DNA from: an uncultured Clostridia bacterium
GTDB taxonomy: Bacteria > Bacillota > Clostridia > Oscillospirales > Ruminococcaceae
Assembly: GCA_947624155.1 (NCBI GenBank)
Contig: CANQJB010000008.1
Coordinates: forward strand, 1-40,986
Direction: 5' to 3'
Length of the DNA: 40,986 nucleotides
Shown here: positions 1 to 7,478 of the stretch, piece by piece
How the letters are laid out: every line of letters begins with the position of its first letter
Numbering within the stretch: the first letter of the stretch is position 1
The notes under the pieces: generated by a model
The model's database searches: none
What the model saw: the letters and a program-made list of their open reading frames with translations, nothing else
Told to the model about the DNA's origin: nothing
Program-made: the position numbers and the translations under genes

Positions 1-107
1 CGATTATGGTTGGTCAAAACCGTCAAACGCCCTGTTATCGCGCTTTTCTGACTTTGTCCTATTATAACATAATCGTCAATTCTCCTGACTATTCCTGTTG
101 CTTTCAT
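1..107 (-). CDS. AbrB/SpoVT-like N-terminal fragment, open at left edge
   Basis: The reverse strand has an ATG at 107 preceded by a perfect AGGAGG (complement of 113-118) at good spacing. The frame stays open to the window edge (35 codons). The first 12 residues, MKATGIVRRIDD, match the start typical of AbrB/SpoVT-type swapped-hairpin DNA-binding regulators of Clostridia, where the family normally continues with LGRVVIPKEIRR. Here it continues with YVIIGQSQKSA instead, which does not look like the AbrB fold. The conserved start may therefore be joined to unrelated sequence by an insertion or recombination, or this may be a different small protein that shares the start. The rest lies outside the window, so function cannot be settled. 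Confidence 0.4.
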   Translation of the reverse strand, partial: MKATGIVRRIDDYVIIGQSQKSAITGRLTVLTNHN

Positions 108-244
108 GATAGCCTCCTGTATTTCTGTGAGCATAATGCCCCGTGATTTATCGGTGCTTGTATTATTTGCCGAAAATGAGAGATTATGCAGAAAATTTGC
201 GTTGCATTTGAACCCTTTACGCTTCACTTTTACCGATAAACTCC

Positions 245-273
245 TTGCACCCTCGTGCAGAATGTGATATGAT
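245..273 (+). promoter_or_regulatory. Sigma-A-type promoter, extended -10
   Basis: TTGCAC (245-250) and TATGAT (268-273) are separated by 17 bp, with TG at 265-266 giving an extended -10. The promoter covers the two upstream in-frame start codons (245 and 269), so the downstream gene must start at 320. Confidence 0.6.
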
Positions 274-319
274 AATTTCAAATCATACCGCGCGCTGCCC
301 GGAAAGGACGGATTATTTC

Positions 320-1285
320 ATGGGAACAAACACTTTAGGAGAGATCATTTACAATTTACGGAAGAAAGCGGGGTTGACGCAGGAAGCGCTTGCAGACGGC
401 ATTTGCTCGCCAATATCGGTCTCTCGTATTGAAAACGGGAATCAGATGCCATCGGGCAAGGTTTTGGAAAAGCTTCTTGAGCGCCTCGGCACCGGGACTT
501 ATCAGCTCTGCAATATCTATTATGAAAACGAATGTCAGGCGGCTCTGCGCCGTTCTTTGGACGAAATCGAGGCGCAGATTTCATCCGGCGACCTCGAAGC
601 GGCGAGAGCGGCTTTGCAGGAGCTTTCCGAAAAAGAAATGGACTCCGCAGGTCTTCAATATGCAAAAATGCTTTTTGCGGCGATCAGTATTAAGGACGGC
701 ACTGCCGACGAGAGAATTGAAACGGAACTGGAAAACGCTCTGCGCCTGACAAAGCCAAATATCGACCTTAATGACTGCCGCGGAGAGCTGTTTTCTCCGA
801 CTGAGGTCAATATTCTCGTCATGCTGACGAGCGCAAAGCATTCGGACGGAAAGGTTTTAGAAGCCATTCGTCTGGGTGAAGAGGTTATGTTTGCGCTCGA
901 CAGAAACAAAAGCCGCCTTTCGGAATTTAATACTTTCCGGATCAATCTCGCACATAATTTAAGCCAGTACCTGTCAAGTGAAAATCGCTATGACGAGGCG
1001 TTGATATACGCAAAGAAGGCGGAGGAGCTCAGTATTAGAGGAACCGAGCAGTTTATGCTGCCCGAAATCGAATTCGGGATCGCGCAGATTTTGGACGGAA
1101 TGGGAAAACCGGATGAATGCCGTGCGCGCATAGAGGCGCTGATACCCTATATGAGGCTTATCGGAAAAACCCAGATGGCGGACATCGCGCAGGAATATTT
1201 GGAATATATGGATAATCCGAAAGCGCTAAATGCAGACGCGGTGCGCGAAAAAGACAGCCGCGATCAGGTTATGATTTTTAATTGA
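320..1285 (+). CDS. HTH (XRE) regulator with C-terminal helical repeats, RRNPP-like
   Basis: A predicted cytoplasmic transcription regulator of 321 aa. Residues ~4-60 form a cro/C1-type helix-turn-helix (LRKKAGLTQEALADG, then SVSRIENGNQMPS). The remaining ~260 residues are helical and repeat-like (for example IRLGEEVMFALDRNK, YDEALIYAKKAEELS), as in TPR domains of the Rgg/PlcR/ComR peptide-sensing group. I chose ATG 320 because GGAAAGGA lies ~12 nt upstream and earlier in-frame starts fall inside the promoter. By family, such proteins often bind a short secreted peptide, but no convincing peptide gene is visible nearby. The target genes are unknown; the following protease gene is a candidate only by position. 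Confidence 0.75.
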   Translation: MGTNTLGEIIYNLRKKAGLTQEALADGICSPISVSRIENGNQMPSGKVLEKLLERLGTGTYQLCNIYYENECQAALRRSLDEIEAQISSGDLEAARAALQELSEKEMDSAGLQYAKMLFAAISIKDGTADERIETELENALRLTKPNIDLNDCRGELFSPTEVNILVMLTSAKHSDGKVLEAIRLGEEVMFALDRNKSRLSEFNTFRINLAHNLSQYLSSENRYDEALIYAKKAEELSIRGTEQFMLPEIEFGIAQILDGMGKPDECRARIEALIPYMRLIGKTQMADIAQEYLEYMDNPKALNADAVREKDSRDQVMIFN

Positions 1286-1334
1286 GGATAAAACTTAACA
1301 AATGATGTAAGTTGAAATTATACATAGGGCGATA

Positions 1335-1363
1335 TGGAAATGCCGCATTTTCTCTGATATACT
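1335..1363 (+). promoter_or_regulatory. Candidate promoter for the aspartic protease gene
   Basis: TGGAAA (1335-1340), a 17-bp spacer and TATACT (1358-1363), with TG at 1355-1356 making an extended -10. It overlaps the left arm of the adjacent hairpin, so transcription starting here would not carry the full hairpin. Confidence 0.4.
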
Positions 1364-1402
1364 TCAGACTGTGAAGCAGAGAAAACGCGGCTGCTGTTTT
1401 AT
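1342..1402 (+). terminator. Long stem-loop, probable terminator of the HTH gene
   Basis: 1342-1356 pairs with 1377-1391 at 14 of 15 positions. The loop itself holds a 5-bp stem (CTTCA/TGAAG). A T-rich tract (TGCTGTTTTATTT) follows. It could also act as an attenuator before the protease gene. Confidence 0.6.
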
Positions 1403-1451
1403 TTAGGCTTTTGCGAAAGCGAGCGTCTTATAATTTCAAGGAGGTAAAATC

Positions 1452-2207
1452 ATGAAAGAAATCAAATTTAAGCTTGTAACAGGCATCATGCTTATACCCG
1501 CGCGGGCGGACGGAGTCGAGGGCTTCTTTGTCTTAGACACCGGCGCAATGCAGACAACGCTCAACAAAAATTATTTTCCGGAAATCGAAGGCGAGGAGAT
1601 CAGCGCCGGCATATTTGACGAAAGCCCTAAGAACGTCAGCGCTTTTAAAGCTGAAATTCACGAGCTTTCTTTCGGAAGCATCAGTCTATCCAACCTGCCG
1701 GTAGTGCTGTTGGATATGTCCTATGTTGAAAACGCCCTGAGGGAGTCCGAGCCGGATATCCGCTTTCTCGGCTCTGTCGGAATCGAGATATTTGAAAATC
1801 TGCCGATTCTTTTGGACTACGAAAGATCGGTTATAACCGTCGAGCCGGATATCTGCACCGACGGTGCCGAAAAGCTTCCGCTTTTTGCCGGAGCCTTGCC
1901 AACGGTTGACATTGAATTTTCCGACGGACCTCACCGCTTTATCCTCGACACCGGAGCCGAGTGCTGCCTGATCTCTGAAGATCTCACCGACAAAATCTCC
2001 GTCGAGCCTTTTGACGATTTTCCGAAAAACTGCGTTATTCCCGAAATCAAAGTCGGCTCGCACAGTTATCGGAATATCGAAGCCGTTTCAACCGACATAT
2101 CTCAAATTCGCACCACTCATGGCGTCGACGGACTTATCGGCTATCAGATTTTATCAAAGCAGCTCTCGCTTCTCGATTTCCCCAACAACGCCCTCTATCT
2201 TTTCTGA
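1452..2207 (+). CDS. Two-lobed retropepsin-like aspartic protease
   Basis: A 251-aa protein with two Asp-Thr-Gly-Ala motifs: VLDTGAMQT (D29) and ILDTGAECC (D166). Each is followed ~70-80 residues later by the hydrophobic-Gly element expected in retropepsin folds (FLGSVGIEI and GLIGYQIL). Known retropepsins have one motif per chain and work as dimers. Here two lobes of ~125 residues appear fused into one chain, pepsin-like in logic but much smaller. No signal peptide or membrane segment is seen, so a cytoplasmic location is likely. AAGGAGG stands just before the ATG. Substrate unknown. It lies between two HTH regulators, and a decayed copy of its 3' end follows the second one. Confidence 0.75.
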   Translation: MKEIKFKLVTGIMLIPARADGVEGFFVLDTGAMQTTLNKNYFPEIEGEEISAGIFDESPKNVSAFKAEIHELSFGSISLSNLPVVLLDMSYVENALRESEPDIRFLGSVGIEIFENLPILLDYERSVITVEPDICTDGAEKLPLFAGALPTVDIEFSDGPHRFILDTGAECCLISEDLTDKISVEPFDDFPKNCVIPEIKVGSHSYRNIEAVSTDISQIRTTHGVDGLIGYQILSKQLSLLDFPNNALYLF

Positions 2208-2260
2208 GCAGAATCTGCGCCGCATTTCCTGCCTTTTTACCGGTTTTAGGTTAGAATATC
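2193..2260 (+). repeat. 68-bp direct repeat, copy A
   Basis: Matches 3431-3498 at 64 of 68 positions without gaps. It covers the last codons (ALYLF, stop) of the protease gene and ~50 bp after it. Together with copy B it brackets the second XRE gene. Confidence 0.9.
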
Positions 2261-2325
2261 GCACCCCGTCACACCCCAGTTGACAAAGTTCCGCGCCGAT
2301 GAGGTGGACTTGCGAAGCCCTGATA

Positions 2326-2334
2326 TGCTATACT
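2326..2334 (+). promoter_or_regulatory. Extended -10 promoter of the second XRE gene
   Basis: TGCTATACT (TG, one base, TATACT at 2329-2334), about 43 bp before the start codon. The -35 region is poor (TTGCGA at 2310-2315 gives only a 13-bp spacer). A TTGACA at 2280-2285 is too far upstream to pair with it. A start dependent on the extended -10 or on an activator is likely. Confidence 0.45.
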
Positions 2335-2377
2335 GGAGTCACCGCGGTAAAATAAATATTTTGAAGGAGCGAGCGTA

Positions 2378-3373
2378 ATGACACTTGGAAACAGGATTTT
2401 AGAACTCAGAGCTCACATGGGGCTTTCACAAGAGGAGTTCGGAGAGCTGTTCGGCTCGACACGGCAAACCGTTTCGCGCTGGGAGCTTGACCTCGCGCTG
2501 CCGGAAATCTCGAAGATCGTGAAAATGGCGCGTATCTGCGGAGTCACGACCGATTCCATTCTCTCTGACGGCATATCAACGTTTGACGCTGACTTTGACC
2601 GCTTTGTCTGCGGCGTCTACCGCAAAAAGGACGTTCTGATAGTCGAAACCGAGAAAATCGCCCTTGTTTATCTTGAACGCGGCGATACACTCTGCGCCGA
2701 GCTTTACGAAGGAATGCTGCAAAACAAGACTCTGCGCGCAGCCGTGGCTTATGCGCTCAAAGACAAAAAGGCAAGCTATGCCTATTGGGACGGCAGCGGA
2801 AAGATGACTGCGAATTATGACGCAGAAGATATCACCGGCCGCAAATTCGACCGAAAGCAGCTTGACGGCATGAGACGTGTCGAGACATTTTTGGCGGATC
2901 GCGGCAAGAATCAGCTGCCGACCGTGCCGGAGGCGGGCTTTAAGACCTGCCTGAGAAAATGGCGGACCGGAACAAAGTTTTACTGCCGTTATGGTCAGAT
3001 ATTGGCCTGTGTATATCTGAACGGAATGGAGTATTTCTTCCACTTAGAGCCGCAGCAGCAAGAGAATATCTATTGCGGAGTAACCGCCGCCGATGCGTTT
3101 GAGTTGGGCGCCTGCATAGGAAAGCAATATTTCAGGATCAGGCACTTGGGCGACGACAGTGCGAAATTTACTGTAAGCTTTTCGTGGCTCAACGAGCCGT
3201 TCAATAAAGTCAGCCCGCCGTCCGGCGAGAACGGCATTGACTTCGCGAGCTGTGATAGAAAAATTGAAAAGGTCAAACGTTACGGCGATGACTGGATCAC
3301 CGTTTCAAACTGCGGCGATGAGTTGACCTATTATCGCGATGACGGAAATATGATTGAACGGTTTGAAGTGTGA
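2378..3373 (+). CDS. XRE-family HTH regulator with large unknown C-terminal domain
   Basis: 331 aa. Residues ~5-60 are a typical cro/C1 helix-turn-helix (LRAHMGLSQEEFGELFG, then TRQTVSRWELDLALPE) of the kind whose gene often lies beside the genes it controls. The remaining ~265 residues are soluble, rich in Tyr, Cys and charged residues, and match nothing I recognise; no membrane segment is visible. The start is supported by GAAGGAGCG ~9 nt upstream. The gene has its own promoter. It is framed by the two 68-bp repeats, which suggests it was inserted into, or replaced most of, a duplicated protease gene. Confidence 0.7.
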   Translation: MTLGNRILELRAHMGLSQEEFGELFGSTRQTVSRWELDLALPEISKIVKMARICGVTTDSILSDGISTFDADFDRFVCGVYRKKDVLIVETEKIALVYLERGDTLCAELYEGMLQNKTLRAAVAYALKDKKASYAYWDGSGKMTANYDAEDITGRKFDRKQLDGMRRVETFLADRGKNQLPTVPEAGFKTCLRKWRTGTKFYCRYGQILACVYLNGMEYFFHLEPQQQENIYCGVTAADAFELGACIGKQYFRIRHLGDDSAKFTVSFSWLNEPFNKVSPPSGENGIDFASCDRKIEKVKRYGDDWITVSNCGDELTYYRDDGNMIERFEV

Positions 3374-3382
3374 ACGGAATTT

Positions 3383-3445
3383 GAAAATTTATTAAAGAAG
3401 TTGTTCTTATAGATGATTTCCCACGATGCTCTCTATCTTTTCTGA
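3383..3445 (+). pseudogene. Remnant of the 3' end of a second aspartic protease gene
   Basis: Read with one or two frameshifts, this stretch encodes residues like ENLLKKLFL, then DDFP, then ALYLF and a stop. It aligns with QILSKQLSLLDFPNNALYLF at the end of the intact protease at 1452-2207. An in-frame TAG at 3410-3412 and a 2-bp indel show it is not functional. The rest of the copy is gone; the XRE gene occupies the place where it would have been. Confidence 0.6.
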
Positions 3446-3498
3446 GCAAAATCTGCTCCGCATTTCCTGCCTTTTTACCAGTTTTCGGTTAGAATATC
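3431..3498 (+). repeat. 68-bp direct repeat, copy B
   Basis: Second copy of 2193-2260 with four substitutions. It begins inside the protease remnant and ends just before the promoter of the GH115 gene. Confidence 0.9.
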
Positions 3499-3501
3499 AC
3501 A

Positions 3502-3530
3502 TTGAAAACCTCTCCGCTTTAGTGTATAAT
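3502..3530 (+). promoter_or_regulatory. Sigma-A promoter of the GH115 gene
   Basis: TTGAAA (3502-3507), a 17-bp spacer and a perfect TATAAT (3525-3530), 40 bp before the start codon. No obvious operator palindrome is seen around it. Confidence 0.75.
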
Positions 3531-3570
3531 AAAGCCTGTAATCAGGAACATATATTATAGGAGGTCAATA

Positions 3571-6500
3571 ATGAAAAAGCTTTTTTGCGTGCTGCTGGCG
3601 CTCGCCGCAGCATTCGCGCTTTCGGTAACCGCTTCCGCGTCGGCCTATGAGGGGCTGGAGCTTTCTTTAGAGCCGGACAAGCAGGTTTATGAAAGCGGAG
3701 AGGACATTATTATTACACTGACGGCCGAGAATACCGGTTATATGGACATAAAGGACCTGACCCTCGCTCATATTCAGCCTGAAAATCTCCCGAAGGGCTA
3801 TAAGCTCGCCGACAAAGACTCTCAGAGCGTCACAGTCGATCTGATGAGAGGCGACAGAACTGCGCTCAAGGCGGTTTATTCAAAATCCGGAGCGTCCTGG
3901 CCGATAATTATCGTTACGACAACAATTGTCGGGGTCATAGTGATAGCCGCGGTCGTGATAAAGATCGGGAAAAAGGGAAAAGGTGCCGCCGCGGCTGCTG
4001 TGTGTCTTGCGGTTTTGCTGACCTCTCTGGCGCCTTCTCTGACTGCTTTTGCCGACGAAACAGCAACCGAAGAGCTGAGCTGTCGTGTGAGCTTTGACGG
4101 GCAGGAAATTATTTTTAAGGCGGAGGCAACCTATATGCAGCCGGTTGATAACACACCTGAGGTCATATTGGCGACGCCTGATAGCGCCGCGCCGATATAT
4201 ATCGATTCAAAGGGTTCGGCATACGACGGATTATCCCTTGTCGCCGAATCGGTCGCGGGCGACTTTGAGGCACTTGTCGGCTCGCGGCCCGAGATAGTCG
4301 AGAGCGAGCCCCAGAGCGGCGTCTACATAATGGCCGGAGTCGTCGACGACGAGATGATCTCGTCGCTGAATCTCGACTGGGAGATCGCCCCGAGCGGCGG
4401 AAGCTTCAAGTCCGAAAACTGGGAGAGATATGAGATCAAGGTCGTCTCCGAGGGGGACAAAACAAAGGTTGTCGTCGCCGGCGCGGACAAGCGCGGCGCG
4501 ATCTACGGCCTGTTTCACATTACTCAGGACATTTTCGGCGTCAGCCCGTGGATTTGGTGGGGCGACGTTAAGCCCGAGCCGCTCGGCAGTCTGACCGCGA
4601 CCGCGATGGAGCTCGAAACGGTGTCGAAAAGGCCGTCGGTAAACTTCAGGGGAATATTCATGAACGACGAGAACCCCTGTCTCAACGGCTTTGCCGACAG
4701 CCATTTCGGCGGCCTGAACTATATGTTCTACGACAAACTCTTTGAGCTTATTCTGAGATTAAAGGGTAACTATATGTGGCCGGCGATGTGGTCAAACAAC
4801 TTCTCCAACGACGGAATGGAGGGAGTGACCGGCAAATTTGCCGAGCTCGAAAAGGAGTATCACTATAAGCTCGGCGGGCTGATGTATTGCGACCAGCCCG
4901 GAAACGAAAACGCGCCCGACAATATGCCGGCGACAAATATCAACGCCGACCACAGCCTGGTGCTCGGCCCGGGAGAATACCCAATGACGCTCGCCAACGC
5001 CGTTCTGGCCGACAGATACGGAATAACCGTCGGCGCATCTCACCACGAGCCGATGGCGAGAAGCGGCGGGGAGTGGGGAGCGCTCCAGGGCTACTGGGGT
5101 TCGAGCATAACTTACAGAGACCCCGATATTGCGAACGCAAACGACCAGAAGGTCTGGAATTATTTGCTGAACCCGAACAACCTCGAATCCTTCTGGAGCG
5201 ACGCTATTTACCGCAACGGCAGCTTTGACAATCTGTTCACGATCGGAATGAGAGGCGAAAACGACTCGGCGCTGGTCGACGCTTCGGGCAACACCCTTAC
5301 AACCGAGGAAAACATCGAGCTTCTGAAGAAGGTTCTGAGAGCTCAGAGCAAGATTTTAAAGGAACACGGGCTTGAGGACAACCCGTCTCTGATCGCGATT
5401 TATAAAGAGGTCGAGAACTGCTGGTACGGCGGTTCGAGAAACGACCCCAAGGCCGCTCTCGGAAAGGGACTGCGCGACGACCCCGACGTCAAGGAGCTTT
5501 TGGGCGCCGACACCAACCGGATCGTAATGCTCTGCGAGGACAACAACGGATATCTGAGGACTCTCCCCGAGCTCGACGAAAAGGAAAAGTTCAACTGGGG
5601 GCTTTATTACCACTTCGACTATGTCGGAAGCCCGAAGACCTCGATGTGGATAAACACAATGCCGCTTCAAAGGACCTGGGAGAACCTCACCACTGCCTAT
5701 GAATACGGCGTCGACGACGCATGGATTGTCAACGTCGGCGACCTCAGACCGATGGAGCTGCCGATAAGTTACTTTATGGACCTCGCTTATGACTTTGAAA
5801 AATACGGCACCTCTAACCCCAACAACTGCGACGATTATCTCATCAAGTGGTCAGAGCAGCAGTTTGCCGCCGAGCCGGCAATAACCGACGACGATATAAA
5901 GACGCTCGCCGACCTTCTCTTCGACTACACCTGGATCAACGGAAACTGCAAGCCCGAGACGCTTAAAAGCTCCGGCGATTGCAGTTACAGCGTTCTGCAC
6001 TATAACGAGGCCGCCGAAATGCTCGAGCTTATCGACAGCATTATCGAAAGAGCCGAAGACTTAAAGGCCAAGATCGGCGAGGATTCGGAGTGCTATATTC
6101 CCTTCTATCAGCTCGTCTATTACCCCGCGGTCGCTTCGGCGAATGTCGCGAGGATACAGATAATGAGCGGCATAAACACAATTTATGCTTCAAGAAGAAC
6201 AACTCTTGCAAACAGCTATGCCGACCTTGTCGAGGAATATCTCGCTTATGACGAGGAGCTGACCGAGGCTTATTCCTCTCTCGGCGAAGACCTCAACGGC
6301 CTCAATAAGTGGCACGGAATGATGATCACCTCGCCGGATTACTGCAAGAAATACAACGACCCGATCCTCGGCAGCGTGACCGCTCAGGCACACATGAATT
6401 ATTCGAGCTGGAACGGAGAATCGGCGGCGCGCATCGTTCCCCAGAGGGTCGAGCCGGAAGACGGCGCGCTGATGGTTCTCGACATTCCCACCGAGAGAAG

Positions 6501-7398
6501 AGGCTTCAAGGCCGGAAACGCCGTGCTCCCCGATTTCGAGTCGACCGAGAAGCAGGCTTATGTCGTCAACCTCACAAACGGAGGAAATCAGCCGGTTGAA
6601 TACACAGTCTCCTGCGACGACGACTTTATAATCATCGACGGCGACAGAAGCGGCGAATATCTTGTCGGCGCGAGCTTTGCCGTCTCGGTCGACTGGGATA
6701 AGATAACCGGCGACGCCACCGGCACAATAGTTGTTTCCGCAGGCGACAGAACCGTCAACGTGACGGTAAACGCAAAGGTGATCGACACCGATTCAAAGCT
6801 CCCGATGACGCACTATCCGTCAAACGGAGTGATCGCGATGAACGCCGACCAATATGCCGACAAGGGCTCGGCCGACGGAATAAGCTGGACTGTTCTCAAC
6901 GGCTACGGCAAGCAGAAGACCTCGATAAAGATGCTCGAGAGCTATTCAAAGCCGTTCAAGCAGGGTCAGGGTCCGTGGATCGACTATAATTTCTGCGTTC
7001 CTGAGGACGGTGAGTATAAGCTCGTGATCTACGCGGGTCAGGGCAACAACGTTTCGTTCGACGACGGAACCCACCTCAACGCGGGCTTCCAGATCGACTC
7101 GGAGGATATAAATGTCGTCAATGTCCAGGGCGAGGGATATGTCTCGTTCGTCAGCGGCGGCTGGTATTCGACTATCGAGCAGGGCGGCAGAACCGCAGAG
7201 CTTGCACTGACTCTGAAAAAGGGCGAGCACACCCTCAGAGTCTGGGGAATGGATCAGAACCTCGTTCTGCAAAAGTTCGTCATTCTTTCGCCGGACGAAA
7301 ACATCAAGACCTCGCTTATCGGCCCGAAGCAGACCTATAACACCGGAATGGGTGAGGTCAGCCAGAAAGAGGCCGCCAGCCTGATAATTACCGATTAA
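3571..7398 (+). CDS. GH115-type xylan alpha-glucuronidase with double export signal
   Basis: 1275 aa. GH115 enzymes remove (4-O-methyl)glucuronic acid side chains from xylan. Family marks seen here are GNYMWPAMWSN (residues ~400-409), HHEPM (491-495) and GMRGEND (559-565), with a C-terminal beta-domain of the GH115 type after ~1080. The N-terminus is odd. A signal peptide (1-25, ending TASASA) leads to a ~85-residue beta-rich domain, then a membrane segment (111-132), a basic loop (GKKGKG), and a second hydrophobic stretch ending LTAFA/DE at 161/162, which looks like an internal signal-peptidase site. The enzyme could thus be cut free of a small membrane stub. AGGAGG precedes the ATG, and a strong promoter lies upstream. 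The enzyme probably acts outside the cell; linkage specificity cannot be read from sequence. Confidence 0.85.
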   Translation: MKKLFCVLLALAAAFALSVTASASAYEGLELSLEPDKQVYESGEDIIITLTAENTGYMDIKDLTLAHIQPENLPKGYKLADKDSQSVTVDLMRGDRTALKAVYSKSGASWPIIIVTTTIVGVIVIAAVVIKIGKKGKGAAAAAVCLAVLLTSLAPSLTAFADETATEELSCRVSFDGQEIIFKAEATYMQPVDNTPEVILATPDSAAPIYIDSKGSAYDGLSLVAESVAGDFEALVGSRPEIVESEPQSGVYIMAGVVDDEMISSLNLDWEIAPSGGSFKSENWERYEIKVVSEGDKTKVVVAGADKRGAIYGLFHITQDIFGVSPWIWWGDVKPEPLGSLTATAMELETVSKRPSVNFRGIFMNDENPCLNGFADSHFGGLNYMFYDKLFELILRLKGNYMWPAMWSNNFSNDGMEGVTGKFAELEKEYHYKLGGLMYCDQPGNENAPDNMPATNINADHSLVLGPGEYPMTLANAVLADRYGITVGASHHEPMARSGGEWGALQGYWGSSITYRDPDIANANDQKVWNYLLNPNNLESFWSDAIYRNGSFDNLFTIGMRGENDSALVDASGNTLTTEENIELLKKVLRAQSKILKEHGLEDNPSLIAIYKEVENCWYGGSRNDPKAALGKGLRDDPDVKELLGADTNRIVMLCEDNNGYLRTLPELDEKEKFNWGLYYHFDYVGSPKTSMWINTMPLQRTWENLTTAYEYGVDDAWIVNVGDLRPMELPISYFMDLAYDFEKYGTSNPNNCDDYLIKWSEQQFAAEPAITDDDIKTLADLLFDYTWINGNCKPETLKSSGDCSYSVLHYNEAAEMLELIDSIIERAEDLKAKIGEDSECYIPFYQLVYYPAVASANVARIQIMSGINTIYASRRTTLANSYADLVEEYLAYDEELTEAYSSLGEDLNGLNKWHGMMITSPDYCKKYNDPILGSVTAQAHMNYSSWNGESAARIVPQRVEPEDGALMVLDIPTERRGFKAGNAVLPDFESTEKQAYVVNLTNGGNQPVEYTVSCDDDFIIIDGDRSGEYLVGASFAVSVDWDKITGDATGTIVVSAGDRTVNVTVNAKVIDTDSKLPMTHYPSNGVIAMNADQYADKGSADGISWTVLNGYGKQKTSIKMLESYSKPFKQGQGPWIDYNFCVPEDGEYKLVIYAGQGNNVSFDDGTHLNAGFQIDSEDINVVNVQGEGYVSFVSGGWYSTIEQGGRTAELALTLKKGEHTLRVWGMDQNLVLQKFVILSPDENIKTSLIGPKQTYNTGMGEVSQKEAASLIITD

Positions 7399-7414
7399 AA
7401 AATAGAGCGTAGAA

Positions 7415-7451
7415 CGCCCCCTCCGGCCGAAAGCCAGAGGGGGCGGATTTT
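7415..7451. terminator. Terminator between convergent genes
   Basis: CGCCCCCTC (7415-7423) pairs perfectly with GAGGGGGCG (7437-7445). An inner GGC/GCC stem closes a CGAAA loop, and GATTTTAT follows. On the other strand a run of T lies ~10 bp further on, so it may also serve the antiporter gene. Confidence 0.75.
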
Positions 7452-7478
7452 ATCTACTATGATTATAACGAAGATTTG

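Noticed and set aside
1371..1406. Tiny GTG-started frame (11 residues, Cys-Cys near the end) after the HTH-TPR gene, considered as a signalling peptide
   Set aside because: It lies in the terminator hairpin, has no ribosome site and no export signal.
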